Source: CAMDPA01 sp965223035 (GTDB lineage Bacteria > Pseudomonadota > Alphaproteobacteria > Rhizobiales > Hyphomicrobiaceae). From it: DNA of 64,000 nucleotides. The translations under genes were made by a program, and so were the position numbers. The notes beneath the pieces are model-generated. The model searched no databases and was not told the DNA's origin. It saw nothing but the letters and a program-made list of their open reading frames with translations. This document shows positions 44,195-53,628 of the stretch, one piece after another. Numbering within the stretch: position 1 is the first letter of the stretch; each line of letters starts with the position of its first letter. The stretch spans positions 2,852,001 to 2,916,000 of the forward strand of contig OZ244980.1 of assembly GCA_965223035.1 (NCBI GenBank). Reading direction: 5' to 3'.

Positions 44195-46474
44195 TCACTC
44201 AGCCGCCGCAGGCTCACCCGCCGAGGCCAGGTTCGCTTGCTTTCGAATGGGCAATGAGATGCGCACCAGGGCACCGGTGCCATGCTCGGTTACGTCGCCT
44301 GCATCATCGAGCACCAAAACGCCGCCGTGCTGCTCGACAATTTTCTGCACAATCGCCAGACCCAGCCCGGTCCCCTTGGTGCCTTTGGTGGTAACGTAGG
44401 GCTCCAGGAGGCGAGAGCGGTTCTGCTTGGGCAGGCCAGGACCATTGTCGATCACCTCGATGTCGTAGCGATCGCCTTTGGTGCGTAGCGCCACGCTGAC
44501 GCGACCGGGAGCGGCGATGCTGCCCTCGGCGATCGCCGCCTGCACCGCCTCCGTTGCGTTCTTCACCAGATTGGTCATCGCCTGCGAAATCAAACGGCGA
44601 TCGAACGACGCCATCACCGTCTGCTCTGGCAACTCCAAGGTGTATCGGACATCAGGGGTGCTTTCTCGAAACAGAATCACGGGTTCTTGCACAGCTTCGC
44701 GCAAGTCGTGCTGTTCGATGACGGGCTTGGGCACGCGGGCAAACGAGGCGAACTCGTCGACCATCGCCTTGATATCCCCGGCCTGGCGCTCGATCGTCGC
44801 GGTCAGCTTGTCGAATGTCTCGCGATCCTCAACGACCACCTTTCCGTACTTCCGCCTGATCCGCTCCGCAGACAGAATGATCGGCGTCAACGGATTTTTG
44901 ATCTCATGGGCGAGGCGCCGGGCGACCTCCCCCCAAGCGCTGGTGCGCTGGGCGGATACCAATTCGGTGATGTCATCGAAGGTGATCACGGCATCTTGAT
45001 CTTGGAAGTGACGGTCACCGTCGGCCGTAGAGCCGTGATGGGTGAGCCTGACCGAGAACGCGCGCTCCTCGCCATTGATCTGAAGCTTGGTCTCGATCTG
45101 GCCCTTGAGCTTGATGTCGCCGCCGGCCAACAGGGCTGCAAACTCCGGAACCACCAAGGCCAGCGGTTGGCCGATCAGCTGGTCCTCGTGCACATCCAGC
45201 AACCGCAAGGCAGAGCTGTTGGCGATGGTGATGTTGCCGCTCTGATCCAGCCCGAGCACGCCTGCGGTGACGCCCGACAACACCGCTTCCATGAACTGTC
45301 TCCGCTCTAACGCCTCCTCCCGGGCGCGCACCAGCGCATCACGTTGGGTGGACAGTTCGCTCGTCATGGTATTGAACGTTTGTGACAAGCGCCTGAGATC
45401 ACCTTCACCGCGGATCACCGGCAGCTGAACGTTCAGATTGCCGCGGCTGACCTGTTGGGCGGCGGCAATGATCCGGCCGATCGGCGCCACAAACCGGCCG
45501 GCGAACCAAAAGCCGGTCCAGATTGCGGCCAGCAGGGCCGTCATCGCCGTCATCAAATACATGATGCCATGCACGACCGTGAGCGGGCCGCGAGATTTGC
45601 GAAGCTTCTCGTACTCGGCAAGCTTGGCTTTGGTGGAGCGCGTCAGTCCAACCACCAGGGGGTTGATCGCCCGCGCGACATACAGCAGGTGGCCAGGCAT
45701 GGTCTCAAGTTGCATCATCCCAGAGACTCGATTGGTTGCACCAGAAACCCGCAACGGCACTTGCCCAGCGAGCGCCTGTGCCACCTCCGAGGCCGGCGGT
45801 GGTTGAAAGGGTCGCTTGCCGAGCGCCACGCCTTTGACCACCACGTCGCCTTGGAGGTCGATGATGTTGGCCACGGCCAGTGCGCGCAAGCCGGCTTGGC
45901 TGGTCATGAACGTCTGCAATCGCTGGAGATCGGCGCGCATGCTCTCTGGCGCGCTGTTGAGGTCTTTCGCCATGTTGACCAAGTCATTGCGAATGGTCAG
46001 GCCCTGCTCTTGGAGATAGGCATCAGCGACGTGGTCCGCATTGCGGATGATCTGCCGCGGCCGGGTCGAAAACCAGGCATCAAGCCCACGTGCAAAGCTG
46101 GTGGTGGCGGCGATCGCCAGCACCAGCGCCGGCAGCGCCGCCATAATGCTGAACAGTGCTACAATGCGCACATGCAGCCGGCTGCCGGCGACCTTGTTGC
46201 GCCAAGCCTGCCAAAGCCCCCACATCTGCCAGCCGATCACCGTCACCATCGCCAAAATCAGCATGACGTTGACCAACAGCACGATGAACACGACCTCGCC
46301 GGTCGGGCGGATCGGCGTCAAGTTTGTCAATATCAGGTAGGTCGCGAGGCCCGAGACCAGCGACAAAACCATGACCACAAGGCCGATCCAAAACGTCTGG
46401 TTCCGCGAATCCGGTGTAGGCAGTGCCGATGACACGACAGCTGCGGTCCGGTCCGCCCGGTCATTGACCGTCAT
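44195..46474 (-). CDS. ntrY: Nitrogen regulation sensor histidine kinase NtrY
   Basis: Membrane sensor kinase (759 aa) paired with NtrX. There are several N-terminal helices, a large periplasmic sensory region, a HAMP domain (FVAPIGRIIAAAQQVSRGNLNVQLP), a PAS domain (GVTAGVLGLDQSGNITIANSSA), a HisKA box RRLAHEIKNPLTPI (His at about residue 520) and an ATPase domain with NLVKNATEAV, DNGPGLP and KGTGLGLAIV. Upstream, between ntrC and ntrY, lie 544 bp that include a degenerate family A element, so ntrYX probably has its own promoter there. Confidence 0.95.
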   Translation of the reverse strand: MTVNDRADRTAAVVSSALPTPDSRNQTFWIGLVVMVLSLVSGLATYLILTNLTPIRPTGEVVFIVLLVNVMLILAMVTVIGWQMWGLWQAWRNKVAGSRLHVRIVALFSIMAALPALVLAIAATTSFARGLDAWFSTRPRQIIRNADHVADAYLQEQGLTIRNDLVNMAKDLNSAPESMRADLQRLQTFMTSQAGLRALAVANIIDLQGDVVVKGVALGKRPFQPPPASEVAQALAGQVPLRVSGATNRVSGMMQLETMPGHLLYVARAINPLVVGLTRSTKAKLAEYEKLRKSRGPLTVVHGIMYLMTAMTALLAAIWTGFWFAGRFVAPIGRIIAAAQQVSRGNLNVQLPVIRGEGDLRRLSQTFNTMTSELSTQRDALVRAREEALERRQFMEAVLSGVTAGVLGLDQSGNITIANSSALRLLDVHEDQLIGQPLALVVPEFAALLAGGDIKLKGQIETKLQINGEERAFSVRLTHHGSTADGDRHFQDQDAVITFDDITELVSAQRTSAWGEVARRLAHEIKNPLTPIILSAERIRRKYGKVVVEDRETFDKLTATIERQAGDIKAMVDEFASFARVPKPVIEQHDLREAVQEPVILFRESTPDVRYTLELPEQTVMASFDRRLISQAMTNLVKNATEAVQAAIAEGSIAAPGRVSVALRTKGDRYDIEVIDNGPGLPKQNRSRLLEPYVTTKGTKGTGLGLAIVQKIVEQHGGVLVLDDAGDVTEHGTGALVRISLPIRKQANLASAGEPAAAE

Positions 46475-46784
46475 GGATGGGCGTCTCCGAAGGCAATTCG
46501 CATCCGGGCCTGATCTCCACTCTCAACCCTTGGGGAACTGAGCAGTTCAAATGCGCTCATGGCGCCAACCCGTTCCTCCTCAATATCGTTCTCAATGCGC
46601 AACACAGTGGCCGAGTTAAGACGACTACCGCTGATGAACCCCCACATCTGTGTCATTTCTGCGACAGCAAAGCTGCGATACGACCACGTGCCGACATCGT
46701 CAAGGGCGTTGAACGGGTTTTCTATACAAAGTTCCGTTAATCTTGCTGCACAGCCGCGAACCGGTTCAGCGGGCCACGACCCAA

Positions 46785-46918
46785 CAGCAACCTGCAGGTC
46801 GTGGACCCGGAACGATCCCGATGAACAGCAGAACGTTGCTCTCCACTTTAACAGTGATCATCATGGTGCCTTAAATTCGAACCGGCTTTGCCGTTTTCAT
46901 CTAAGGCACGATGATCTG
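46785..46918. repeat. Family A dispersed hairpin repeat, degenerate compound copy
   Basis: A two-hairpin copy in the 544-bp ntrC-ntrY gap (46475-47018): AGCAACCTGCAGG ... GAACGATCCCGAT, linker GTTGCTCTCCACTTTAACAG TGATCATCATGG, then TGCCTTAAATTCGAACCGG and CATCTAAGGCACGATGATCT. Arms contain mismatches, so this copy seems old. The rest of the gap shows no gene. Confidence 0.78.
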
Positions 46919-47018
46919 GCAATACACTTGTTCAGCCTGATGTTATCTGACGTGTTCGTCAGCGCGTTGGCGTCGCCAGGCGATGACGCCCCGCCGTCGC
47001 ACCGGATGCTGGGTGCCG

Positions 47019-48464
47019 TCACGGCGGGGGCGTGCGCACCACCTGTAAATCGAGTTCACGAATGCGGCTGCGCAGCGTGTTGCGATTGAGCCCGAGCAAC
47101 TCAGCGGCACGGATCTGATTGCCACGGGTGGCGGCCAGCGCCGCACCCAGCAGCGGCGCCTCGATCTGCCGGATGATCCGGTCATAAAGCCCCGGCGGCG
47201 GCAAGTCGCGGCCGAAGCCGGCAAAATAGCTAGCCAGGTAGCGCTCCAGCAGCTCCGACAGCGACTTGGTTTCGATTTTGGCGTCGTCAAGGATCGGTGA
47301 TGGCACGTCGCTGAGTTCCGCGTCGACGATCGCCGCCGATATATTGTCTTGTGGATAAAGTGCCACCAGCCTGCGCACCAGGTTTTCCAACTCGCGGATG
47401 TTTCCCGGCCAATTGTGGCGCCGCATCCGCTCGATGGCGGCTTGCTCGATGGTCTTTTGCCCCAGACCCTCGCGAGAGGCTTCGCGCAAAAAGTGGCGCA
47501 CGAGGTCGCCGATGTCTTCCAGCCGTTCGCGCAAGGGCGGCAAACGCAAGGGGACGACATTGAGCCTGTAATATAGGTCCTCTCGGAACAGACCCTGTTG
47601 AATCTGGTTGCGCAGATCGCGGTGGGTGGCGGCAACGATACGCACGTTGGTGCGGATCGGGGTCCGCCCGCCGACGGTGGTGTATTCCCCTTCCTGCAAC
47701 ACCCGCAGCAGTCGGGTTTGGGCGTCGAGCGGCATGTCGCCAATCTCATCGAGCAGCAGCGTTCCGCCCTCCGCCAGCTCGAAGCGCCCGGGCGCCCTGT
47801 TCTGAGCGCCGGTGAACGCGCCCTTCTCGTGGCCGAACAGCTCGCTCTCGATCAACTCACGCGGGATCGCGGCCATATTGATGGCGACGAACGGTCCGGC
47901 TCTGCGCCGACCGTAATCGTGCAACACACGCGCCACCAGCTCCTTGCCGGTCCCCGATTCGCCGGCGATCATCACGGTGAGATCGGATTGGGTGAGCCTG
48001 GCCAGCACCCGATAAATCTCCTGCATGGCCGGAGATCGGCCGATCAGGGGCAGCTGATCGCCGTCGCCCTCGATCGTGGTTTTGATGGTGCGGCGACCGG
48101 GCTCGGCCATCGCGCGGCCGACCACCGACACCAGCTCGTTAAGATCAAACGGTTTCGGCAGATATTCGTAGGCACCTTTTTCGGTTGCCGTCAGCGCGGT
48201 CATCAAGGTGTTCTGGGCGCTCATCACAATGATCGGCAGCTCGGGCCGGAGCTTTTTGATGCGAGGGATCAGATCGAACGCGTTTTCGTCCGGCATCACC
48301 ACGTCGGTGACCACCACCTCGCCCTCACCCTGACTGATCCAGCGCCACAACGTCGCCGCGTTGCTGGTGGCACGCGGCAAATAGCCGGCCCGCGCCAATG
48401 CCTGGTTGAGCACCGTTCGGATGGCTGAATCATCGTCAGCGATGAGTACCGTGCCTTTGGCCAT
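47019..48464 (-). CDS. ntrC: Nitrogen regulation response regulator NtrC (GlnG)
   Basis: Sigma-54-dependent activator (481 aa). The receiver domain has Asp54 (VTDVVMPDE), the AAA+ domain has Walker A GESGTGKE (168-175) and an intact GAFTGA (215-220), and the C-terminal Fis-type HTH is RAAELLGLNRNTLRSRIREL. Unlike NtrX it keeps all features for sigma-54 contact. ATG at 48464 was chosen; a GTG two codons earlier is possible. It follows ntrB by about 60 bp. Confidence 0.96.
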   Translation of the reverse strand: MAKGTVLIADDDSAIRTVLNQALARAGYLPRATSNAATLWRWISQGEGEVVVTDVVMPDENAFDLIPRIKKLRPELPIIVMSAQNTLMTALTATEKGAYEYLPKPFDLNELVSVVGRAMAEPGRRTIKTTIEGDGDQLPLIGRSPAMQEIYRVLARLTQSDLTVMIAGESGTGKELVARVLHDYGRRRAGPFVAINMAAIPRELIESELFGHEKGAFTGAQNRAPGRFELAEGGTLLLDEIGDMPLDAQTRLLRVLQEGEYTTVGGRTPIRTNVRIVAATHRDLRNQIQQGLFREDLYYRLNVVPLRLPPLRERLEDIGDLVRHFLREASREGLGQKTIEQAAIERMRRHNWPGNIRELENLVRRLVALYPQDNISAAIVDAELSDVPSPILDDAKIETKSLSELLERYLASYFAGFGRDLPPPGLYDRIIRQIEAPLLGAALAATRGNQIRAAELLGLNRNTLRSRIRELDLQVVRTPPP

Positions 48465-48524
48465 GATCACAATCCATAGTTTCGACTGACGCCGCCGGGC
48501 ATCGGGGCGGGCTTGGCAGCCATC

Positions 48525-49661
48525 TTAGGTTGTTTCCGTCTTGGGCTCCTGCATGGGCAACAGCACGCGAAACACGGTGCGCCGAGGTTCTGAGTCACAC
48601 TCGATGATGCCGCCGTGATCGCCGACGATCTTCGCCACCAGGGCCAAGCCCAAGCCGACCCCCCCCGCCTTGGTCGTGACGAACGGATCGAACAGCTGCT
48701 GGCGCACGTGCTGTGGAATGCCGATGCCGTTGTCCTCCACCTCGATCATCAGCGGCAGCCCGACGCGATGCTTTGAGCCGGGCACCATGAGCCGCACGCC
48801 AGGCCGAAATGCGGTGCGCAGCACGATGGTCCCGACGTCCTCCTGGCCGGCCATGGCTTCGACGGCATTCTTCAAAAGGTTGAGAAACACCTGGATCAGC
48901 TTGTCGCGATGACCGCGGACTGCAGGCAGCGATGGGTCAAAGTCGGCGATGACTTTGACGCCGTTCGCAAAGCCAGACGCAGCGAGCTTGCGGACATGCT
49001 CCAGCACCGTATGAATGTTGACGGGCGCCAGATTGAGCGGCCGCTCGTCGCCGAACACCTCCATCCGGTCAACCAGATGGCGGATCCTATCGGTCTCGGC
49101 GCAAATCAGCTGGGTCAAGGCGCGGTCCTGATCGTTCAGGCCGGGCTCCAACAGCTGGGCGGCGCCGCGAATGCCAGAAAGCGGATTCTTGATCTCGTGG
49201 GCCAGCACGGCGGCCATCCCCGACACCGATCGGGCCGAGGCGCGGTGTAACAGCTGACGCTCAATCATTTGCGCCATCGAGCGCTGCTGCAGCATCAGGA
49301 CGATCAGGCCGGGTTGCTCCGACAGCGGCCCGCCGAAGACGTCGACCAAGCGCGCGGTCTCGGCGCGCTGCAGGCTGACCTCGATGCTGTACTCGTTGAC
49401 CGTCTGCTCGTGGCGTCTGACTTGATCGGCGAGCGACACGAGGGGGCAATCGAAGTCGACAATGTCAGGCAATCGCTGGCGGCGTAGCACAGCGAGGCTG
49501 GTACAAAAGAACGCCTCCGCCGCTGGGTTGGCGTAAACGATGCTGTTGTCTTCTGCCATCACCAAAATCGGGTGCGGCAGTGCGGCGACCAGCAAGTCGT
49601 GCTCCACAGGTCGGCGCTGCAGGGTGGTGGCGAGGCGATTTTCGTTTAGCGCTTTGCTCAT
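48525..49661 (-). CDS. ntrB: Nitrogen regulation sensor kinase NtrB (GlnL)
   Basis: Cytoplasmic histidine kinase (378 aa) that phosphorylates NtrC under PII control. It has a PAS domain (LPHPILVMAEDNSIVYANPAAEAFF), the phospho-acceptor His155 in AVLAHEIKNPLSG, and an ATPase domain with NLLKNAVEAM, DNGIGIP and GGVGLGLALV. The ATG at 49661 overlaps the dusB stop (ATGA), the classical dusB-ntrB coupling. A much longer in-frame frame upstream to 49940 is a shadow of dusB. Confidence 0.95.
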   Translation of the reverse strand: MSKALNENRLATTLQRRPVEHDLLVAALPHPILVMAEDNSIVYANPAAEAFFCTSLAVLRRQRLPDIVDFDCPLVSLADQVRRHEQTVNEYSIEVSLQRAETARLVDVFGGPLSEQPGLIVLMLQQRSMAQMIERQLLHRASARSVSGMAAVLAHEIKNPLSGIRGAAQLLEPGLNDQDRALTQLICAETDRIRHLVDRMEVFGDERPLNLAPVNIHTVLEHVRKLAASGFANGVKVIADFDPSLPAVRGHRDKLIQVFLNLLKNAVEAMAGQEDVGTIVLRTAFRPGVRLMVPGSKHRVGLPLMIEVEDNGIGIPQHVRQQLFDPFVTTKAGGVGLGLALVAKIVGDHGGIIECDSEPRRTVFRVLLPMQEPKTETT

Positions 49662-50680
49662 GCGGCGATCTGCATTGTTTCGTCGTAGAATTGAGCGAGC
49701 CCGGACTTGACCCGAAGCGGGTCGTCGTCCGTGCACAACCGGCGGCGCCAGCGCTTGACGTCCGCGGCATCGCGCCCGGTGTTCTCCAAATACCAGCCGA
49801 TGTGTTTGCGCGAGACGCGCACCCCGAGTTCGCGGCCATACGCGGCCAGCATCGACTGGTAGTGCTCCAAGACGAGGTCGCGTTGGTCCGACCAGCTGGG
49901 ATCGCCTGGATCGCGTCCAGTGCTCAAGGCGGTGGCCCATCGGCCCAGTCGCCAGGGGGCACCATAGGCGCCGCGCCCGATCATCACACCATCAGCGCCG
50001 GAAACCGCCAGCGCAGTGCGCGCTTGCCCGAGCGATCGGATATCGCCGTTGACGATCACCGGAACGCCGACCGCAACCTTGACGGCGCGGACCGCCGCCC
50101 AATCGGCCGCACCTTTGAAAAACTGGCATCGGGTTCGCCCGTGCACCGTGATCATTTGAACGCCCGCGGCTTCGGCGCGCGCCGCCAGGTCGGCTGCGGT
50201 CAGCGACGAGCGATCCCATCCCAGCCGCATCTTGAGCGTGACCGGCACATCGACGGCGCGGGTGACCGCCTCGATCAGGGTAACGGCGTGGTCGAGATCG
50301 CGCATCAAGGCCGAGCCCGACAGCTTGCCCGTCACCTCCCGCGCCGGACAGCCCATATTGATGTCGATGATGTGGGCGCCGAGATCCGCCGCTATGCGCG
50401 CGCCTTGCGACATCCAACCCGCTTCTCGGCCGATCAGTTGTATCACGAAGGGCGTGGCGCCATGATGGGCAACCTTGCGCTGCATCGCTCGGCTGGCGTG
50501 CGCCAAAGCATCGCTCGCCACCATTTCGCAAACCACCAGCCCAGCGCCAAGCGATTGCACCAGGCGCCGAAATGGTGCATCGGTCACCCCGGACATCGGC
50601 GCCAGCAGCACCGGGTTGGCCAGACCGACCGATCCGACCACGAGTGGGTTCAGGCATCGAGGGCTGGCGATCGTCCGCAC
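49658..50680 (-). CDS. dusB: tRNA-dihydrouridine synthase B
   Basis: FMN-dependent enzyme reducing uridine to dihydrouridine in the tRNA D-loop (340 aa). It shows LAPMSGVTDAPFRRL at the N-terminus, DINMGCPAREVTGKLSGSALM with the catalytic Cys, LKMRLGWD, TVHGRTRCQFFKG and VNGDIRS. The initiator is GTG at 50680 (AGTAGG about 8 bp before). It is the first gene of the dusB-ntrBC operon and divergent from ispDF. Confidence 0.94.
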   Translation of the reverse strand: MRTIASPRCLNPLVVGSVGLANPVLLAPMSGVTDAPFRRLVQSLGAGLVVCEMVASDALAHASRAMQRKVAHHGATPFVIQLIGREAGWMSQGARIAADLGAHIIDINMGCPAREVTGKLSGSALMRDLDHAVTLIEAVTRAVDVPVTLKMRLGWDRSSLTAADLAARAEAAGVQMITVHGRTRCQFFKGAADWAAVRAVKVAVGVPVIVNGDIRSLGQARTALAVSGADGVMIGRGAYGAPWRLGRWATALSTGRDPGDPSWSDQRDLVLEHYQSMLAAYGRELGVRVSRKHIGWYLENTGRDAADVKRWRRRLCTDDDPLRVKSGLAQFYDETMQIAA

Positions 50681-50815
50681 GGCTGCCTACTTTTCAGTCA
50701 ATAATGTCGATTGCTTGATGTTTGTGCAAAATACGCCGGAAGCCTGGTGAACGCAAGCCTGCGCTCGCCCAAACGTTGCGATCGTTGGATAACCGGTTTA
50801 CGTCGATGCGCACAG

Positions 50816-52054
50816 ATGGTGGCGGAGCCGATCAGCGTGGCGGATCAGGACAAATTGGCCGTTGCTGTCGTCATCGTGGCCGCGGGGCGTGGCGCTCGGG
50901 CGGCGACGGACGGCGCGCCTGCGAAGCAGTATCTGGAGGTTGCCGGTCGCAGCGTGTTGGCCCGGGCGGTCGCAGCGTTCGCCGCACAACCGCAGATTGG
51001 GCCCATTCAGATTGTGATCGGCCCGGATGACGACGCGCACTACACGCGGGCGATTGGTGAGTACGCGCAGCGTGTGTTGCCGGCGGTGCACGGTGGAGCC
51101 ACCCGGCAAGACTCCGTGCGCAAAGGTCTTGAAGCGTTGGTTGCACTGGCCCCCGATCGGGTGCTGATCCACGACGCCGCCCGCCCGTTCGTATCGCCAG
51201 CGGTGATTTCCCGGGTGATCGCAGCGCTGGACCAACAGCCCGGAGCGATCGCAGCCGTGCCAGTCAGCGATACGCTCAAGCGCGGCGATCAGCGACGCCT
51301 GATCTGCGGCAGCGTGGACCGGCGTGCCCTGTGGCGGGCGCAAACGCCACAGGGATTCGCCTTCCAAGCTGTTCATCGTGCCCACGCTGCCGCCCACGCG
51401 CAAGGGCTGGACGACTTCACCGATGACGCGGCCGTGGCACACTGGGCCGGGCATCAGGTGGCGTTGGTGATGGGCAGCGAGGACAACGTTAAGCTGACGA
51501 CCGCTGAGGATTTGGCGATGGCGGAACGCAGACTGGCCGAGCGCGCATCGGTCGGACAGCGGGAGACGCGGTCAGGGCAAGGCTTTGACGTGCACCGTTT
51601 GGCAGCGGGCGAGGGGCTGTGGCTTTGTGGTGTCTGGGTGCCCCACGTGGCACGCCTGGAGGGACATTCGGATGCCGACGTGGCACTGCACGCGTTGACG
51701 GATGCATTGCTGGGGGCGATCGGCGCCGGCGATATCGGTGCGCATTTTCCGCCATCGCAGGCGCGCTGGAAAGGCGCTTCATCCGACATTTTTGTGCACC
51801 ACGCCCGGGAACTGATCGGTCAGCGGGACGGACGCATTGTCAACGTCGACATCACAATCCTGGCAGAGGCGCCCAAGGTCGGACCGCATCGGGCCGCGAT
51901 GTGCGCCCGGGTGGCCGAGATCCTCGATATCGATCCAGCACGGGTTTCGGTCAAAGCCACGACGACAGAGCAGCTGGGCTTTGTCGGTCGGAGCGAGGGC
52001 ATCGCCGCCCTGGCGAGCGCCTCCGTTGAGCTGCCCGTGGCAGCCCACACATGA
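50816..52054 (+). CDS. ispDF: Bifunctional IspD/IspF enzyme of the MEP pathway
   Basis: A fusion (412 aa) of MEP cytidylyltransferase (IspD, about residues 10-240: VIVAAGRGARA, HGGATRQDSVRKGL, VLIHDAARPFVSP, AQTPQGF) and MECDP synthase (IspF, about 250-410: GQGFDVHRLA with metal-binding Asp/His, EGHSDADVALHALTDALLGA, DIGAHFPPS, VKATTTEQLGFVGR). The two act in non-consecutive steps of isoprenoid synthesis; the fusion is common in alphaproteobacteria. The ATG at 50816 is a choice; GTG at 50837 is also possible. Confidence 0.95.
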   Translation: MVAEPISVADQDKLAVAVVIVAAGRGARAATDGAPAKQYLEVAGRSVLARAVAAFAAQPQIGPIQIVIGPDDDAHYTRAIGEYAQRVLPAVHGGATRQDSVRKGLEALVALAPDRVLIHDAARPFVSPAVISRVIAALDQQPGAIAAVPVSDTLKRGDQRRLICGSVDRRALWRAQTPQGFAFQAVHRAHAAAHAQGLDDFTDDAAVAHWAGHQVALVMGSEDNVKLTTAEDLAMAERRLAERASVGQRETRSGQGFDVHRLAAGEGLWLCGVWVPHVARLEGHSDADVALHALTDALLGAIGAGDIGAHFPPSQARWKGASSDIFVHHARELIGQRDGRIVNVDITILAEAPKVGPHRAAMCARVAEILDIDPARVSVKATTTEQLGFVGRSEGIAALASASVELPVAAHT

Positions 52055-52110
52055 CCTGCCGCCGCATCCGTGGCGGCCGCCGTGGGGACATGGCGGGCGA
52101 TGACGGTGAC

Positions 52111-52210
52111 AGTTGCTCTACACTTTAAGAGCGATCATCTTTGCGCCTTAAATCGGAACCGGCGCAATTGGAATCGGCGTTGCGGTTCCGATTTAAGGCG
52201 CGATGATCTA
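52111..52210 (+). repeat. Family A dispersed hairpin repeat, linker plus one hairpin
   Basis: GTTGCTCTACACTTTAAGAG CGATCATC, then a hairpin with arms GCGCCTTAAATCGGAACCG / CGGTTCCGATTTAAGGCGC and a longer loop (GCGCAATTGGAATCGGCGTTG, 21 bases at about 52160-52180), ending GATGATCTAG. It occupies much of the 339 bp between ispDF and the MarR gene. Confidence 0.85.
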
Positions 52211-52393
52211 GCCGGCCCGGGCCGCCCGCCTTCTGCATGATCAGCCTGAGCCTGTGACATTTTCGGTGCGCAGCGCCAAGACCTTTGCCGGGATCGGCCG
52301 GTTCGTCGTTGGACGTGGATTTGACGCGCTTGCGCTCGCTTTAAGAATCACGGCAAGCGGTTGTATGCCCACTGATGCGGACGGGAACAACCG

Positions 52394-52873
52394 ATGAACG
52401 TCATGACGCAGACTCTGGACTCCGGCGTGCTCGATTTGGAGCATATCGCCGAGACCACCGCTTCTTCGTGCATTGCTACACGGGTGCGTCAGTTGTCGCG
52501 TATTGTGACCCGCGTTTATGACGATGCAATGCGACCACTTGGAATTACGGCCAGCCAGTTCACGTTGCTGACGCAGCTGGCGGCTCGCGATGGCATCACC
52601 GCCGTAGAGATCGGCACTGAGCTCGACATTGAAAAGTCGACGCTGTCACGCAATCTCAAGCGGATGTTGGCGCTTGGCCTGATCATCATGGATCCGCCTG
52701 CCGGTCGGCGCGGACGTGGGTTGCACTTGACACTTAAGGGCCAGTCGACGATCCGCGAGGCGTATCCGGTGTGGCTGTCGGCGCAGCAACGCTCGGTCGC
52801 CGTCATGGGGCCGGAAAGTCGAACCCTGCTGGATAGCCTGCTCGGCAGCGCTGAGAAGCTGGCCGCCGACTAG
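52394..52873 (+). CDS. MarR-family transcriptional regulator
   Basis: A 159-aa MarR-type dimeric winged-helix repressor: dimerisation helix (ATRVRQLSRIVTRVYDDAM), GITASQFTLLTQLAARDGITAVEIGTEL, recognition helix IEKSTLSRNLKRMLALGLI and the wing PPAGRRGRGLHLTLKG. The effector and targets are unknown; adjacent genes are housekeeping. The ATG at 52394 follows GGGAACAACC, a poor ribosome site. I saw no convincing inverted repeat upstream. Confidence 0.9.
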   Translation: MNVMTQTLDSGVLDLEHIAETTASSCIATRVRQLSRIVTRVYDDAMRPLGITASQFTLLTQLAARDGITAVEIGTELDIEKSTLSRNLKRMLALGLIIMDPPAGRRGRGLHLTLKGQSTIREAYPVWLSAQQRSVAVMGPESRTLLDSLLGSAEKLAAD

Positions 52874-52971
52874 CTCGATGGCGCCCCAGGCGGACATAAT
52901 CTAGACGCCAAAACAGTTGCGAGGACGGCCGACCTCGTTAACACTGTGGCACCTGTGTGCTTCCACCTTGA

Positions 52972-53116
52972 GCGTTTCAGTCTTAGCTGGAACCATCCCG
53001 CTGCCCGACCGGTCCTCCGCTCGCCACCCGATGGCATGCTGGTGGGGGTGGCGCGTAGAAGAATGGGGCGGGGAGCAGGCCGGCACAGCGATTCCGCCTT
53101 TTGCGGACATGATGTA
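52972..53116 (+). repeat. Family B dispersed repeat, copy B4 (longest)
   Basis: From GCGTTTCAGTCTTAGCTGG AACCATCCCGCTGCCCG, through a hairpin CGCCACCC...GGGTGGCG, to GCCGGCACAGCGATTCCGCC and TTTTGCGGACATGATGTA. At about 145 bp it is the longest copy and lies directly upstream of cinA, whose ATG is 10 bp after its end, so it forms the entire 5' leader region of that gene. Confidence 0.8.
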
Positions 53117-53125
53117 GGTCGTGCC

Positions 53126-53611
53126 ATGTTTCCAGATGATCTCATCGTCAGCGCCCAACATCTGCTGGGTGCGATGCGGCAGCGGCGGCTGTTGTTGGCG
53201 ACCGCGGAGAGTTGTACCGGCGGCCTTATTTCGGCGCTGCTGACTGAGATCGCGGGCTCCTCCGATGTGGTCGAGCGCGGCCTGGTGACCTATTCAAATG
53301 CCGCCAAGATCGAACTGCTCGGGGTGCCGCAAGCGACGCTCGAAACCTATGGTGCCGTCAGCCGCGAGACCGCCTTGGCGATGGTCGCCGGTGCGCTGCG
53401 TGCCTCGCATGCGAACCTGGCCGTCGCCGTCACAGGCGTCGCTGGACCGGGTGGTGGTACCGTGCAAAAGCCGGTTGGACTTGTGCATTTGGCCGTTCAG
53501 ATGCGCGGCTCCGATCCCGTTCACCAGCAGGCGCGCTACGGTGACATCGGCCGTCAACAGGTGCGATTGGAGACCGTGCGAACCGCGATGGCGATGCTCT
53601 CATCGCTATGA
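53126..53611 (+). CDS. pncC: Nicotinamide-nucleotide amidase (CinA C-terminal domain)
   Basis: A 161-aa stand-alone CinA C-terminal domain, which deamidates NMN to NaMN in pyridine-nucleotide salvage. The active-site block LLLATAESCTGGLISALLT, YSNAAKIELLGVP, and AVTGVAGPGGGTVQKPVGLVHLAV are typical. There is no N-terminal CinA (molybdopterin-binding-like) domain. The ATG at 53126 gives the expected start; the upstream frame is repeat sequence. It is convergent with the COQ10/RatA gene, 17 bp between stops. Confidence 0.92.
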   Translation: MFPDDLIVSAQHLLGAMRQRRLLLATAESCTGGLISALLTEIAGSSDVVERGLVTYSNAAKIELLGVPQATLETYGAVSRETALAMVAGALRASHANLAVAVTGVAGPGGGTVQKPVGLVHLAVQMRGSDPVHQQARYGDIGRQQVRLETVRTAMAMLSSL

Positions 53612-53628
53612 GCGATCAATTTCGCGCC

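Noticed and set aside
46477..47089. Open frames of 87-176 aa in the ntrC-ntrY gap
   Set aside because: They run through a degenerate repeat, lack ribosome sites and have no recognisable domain.
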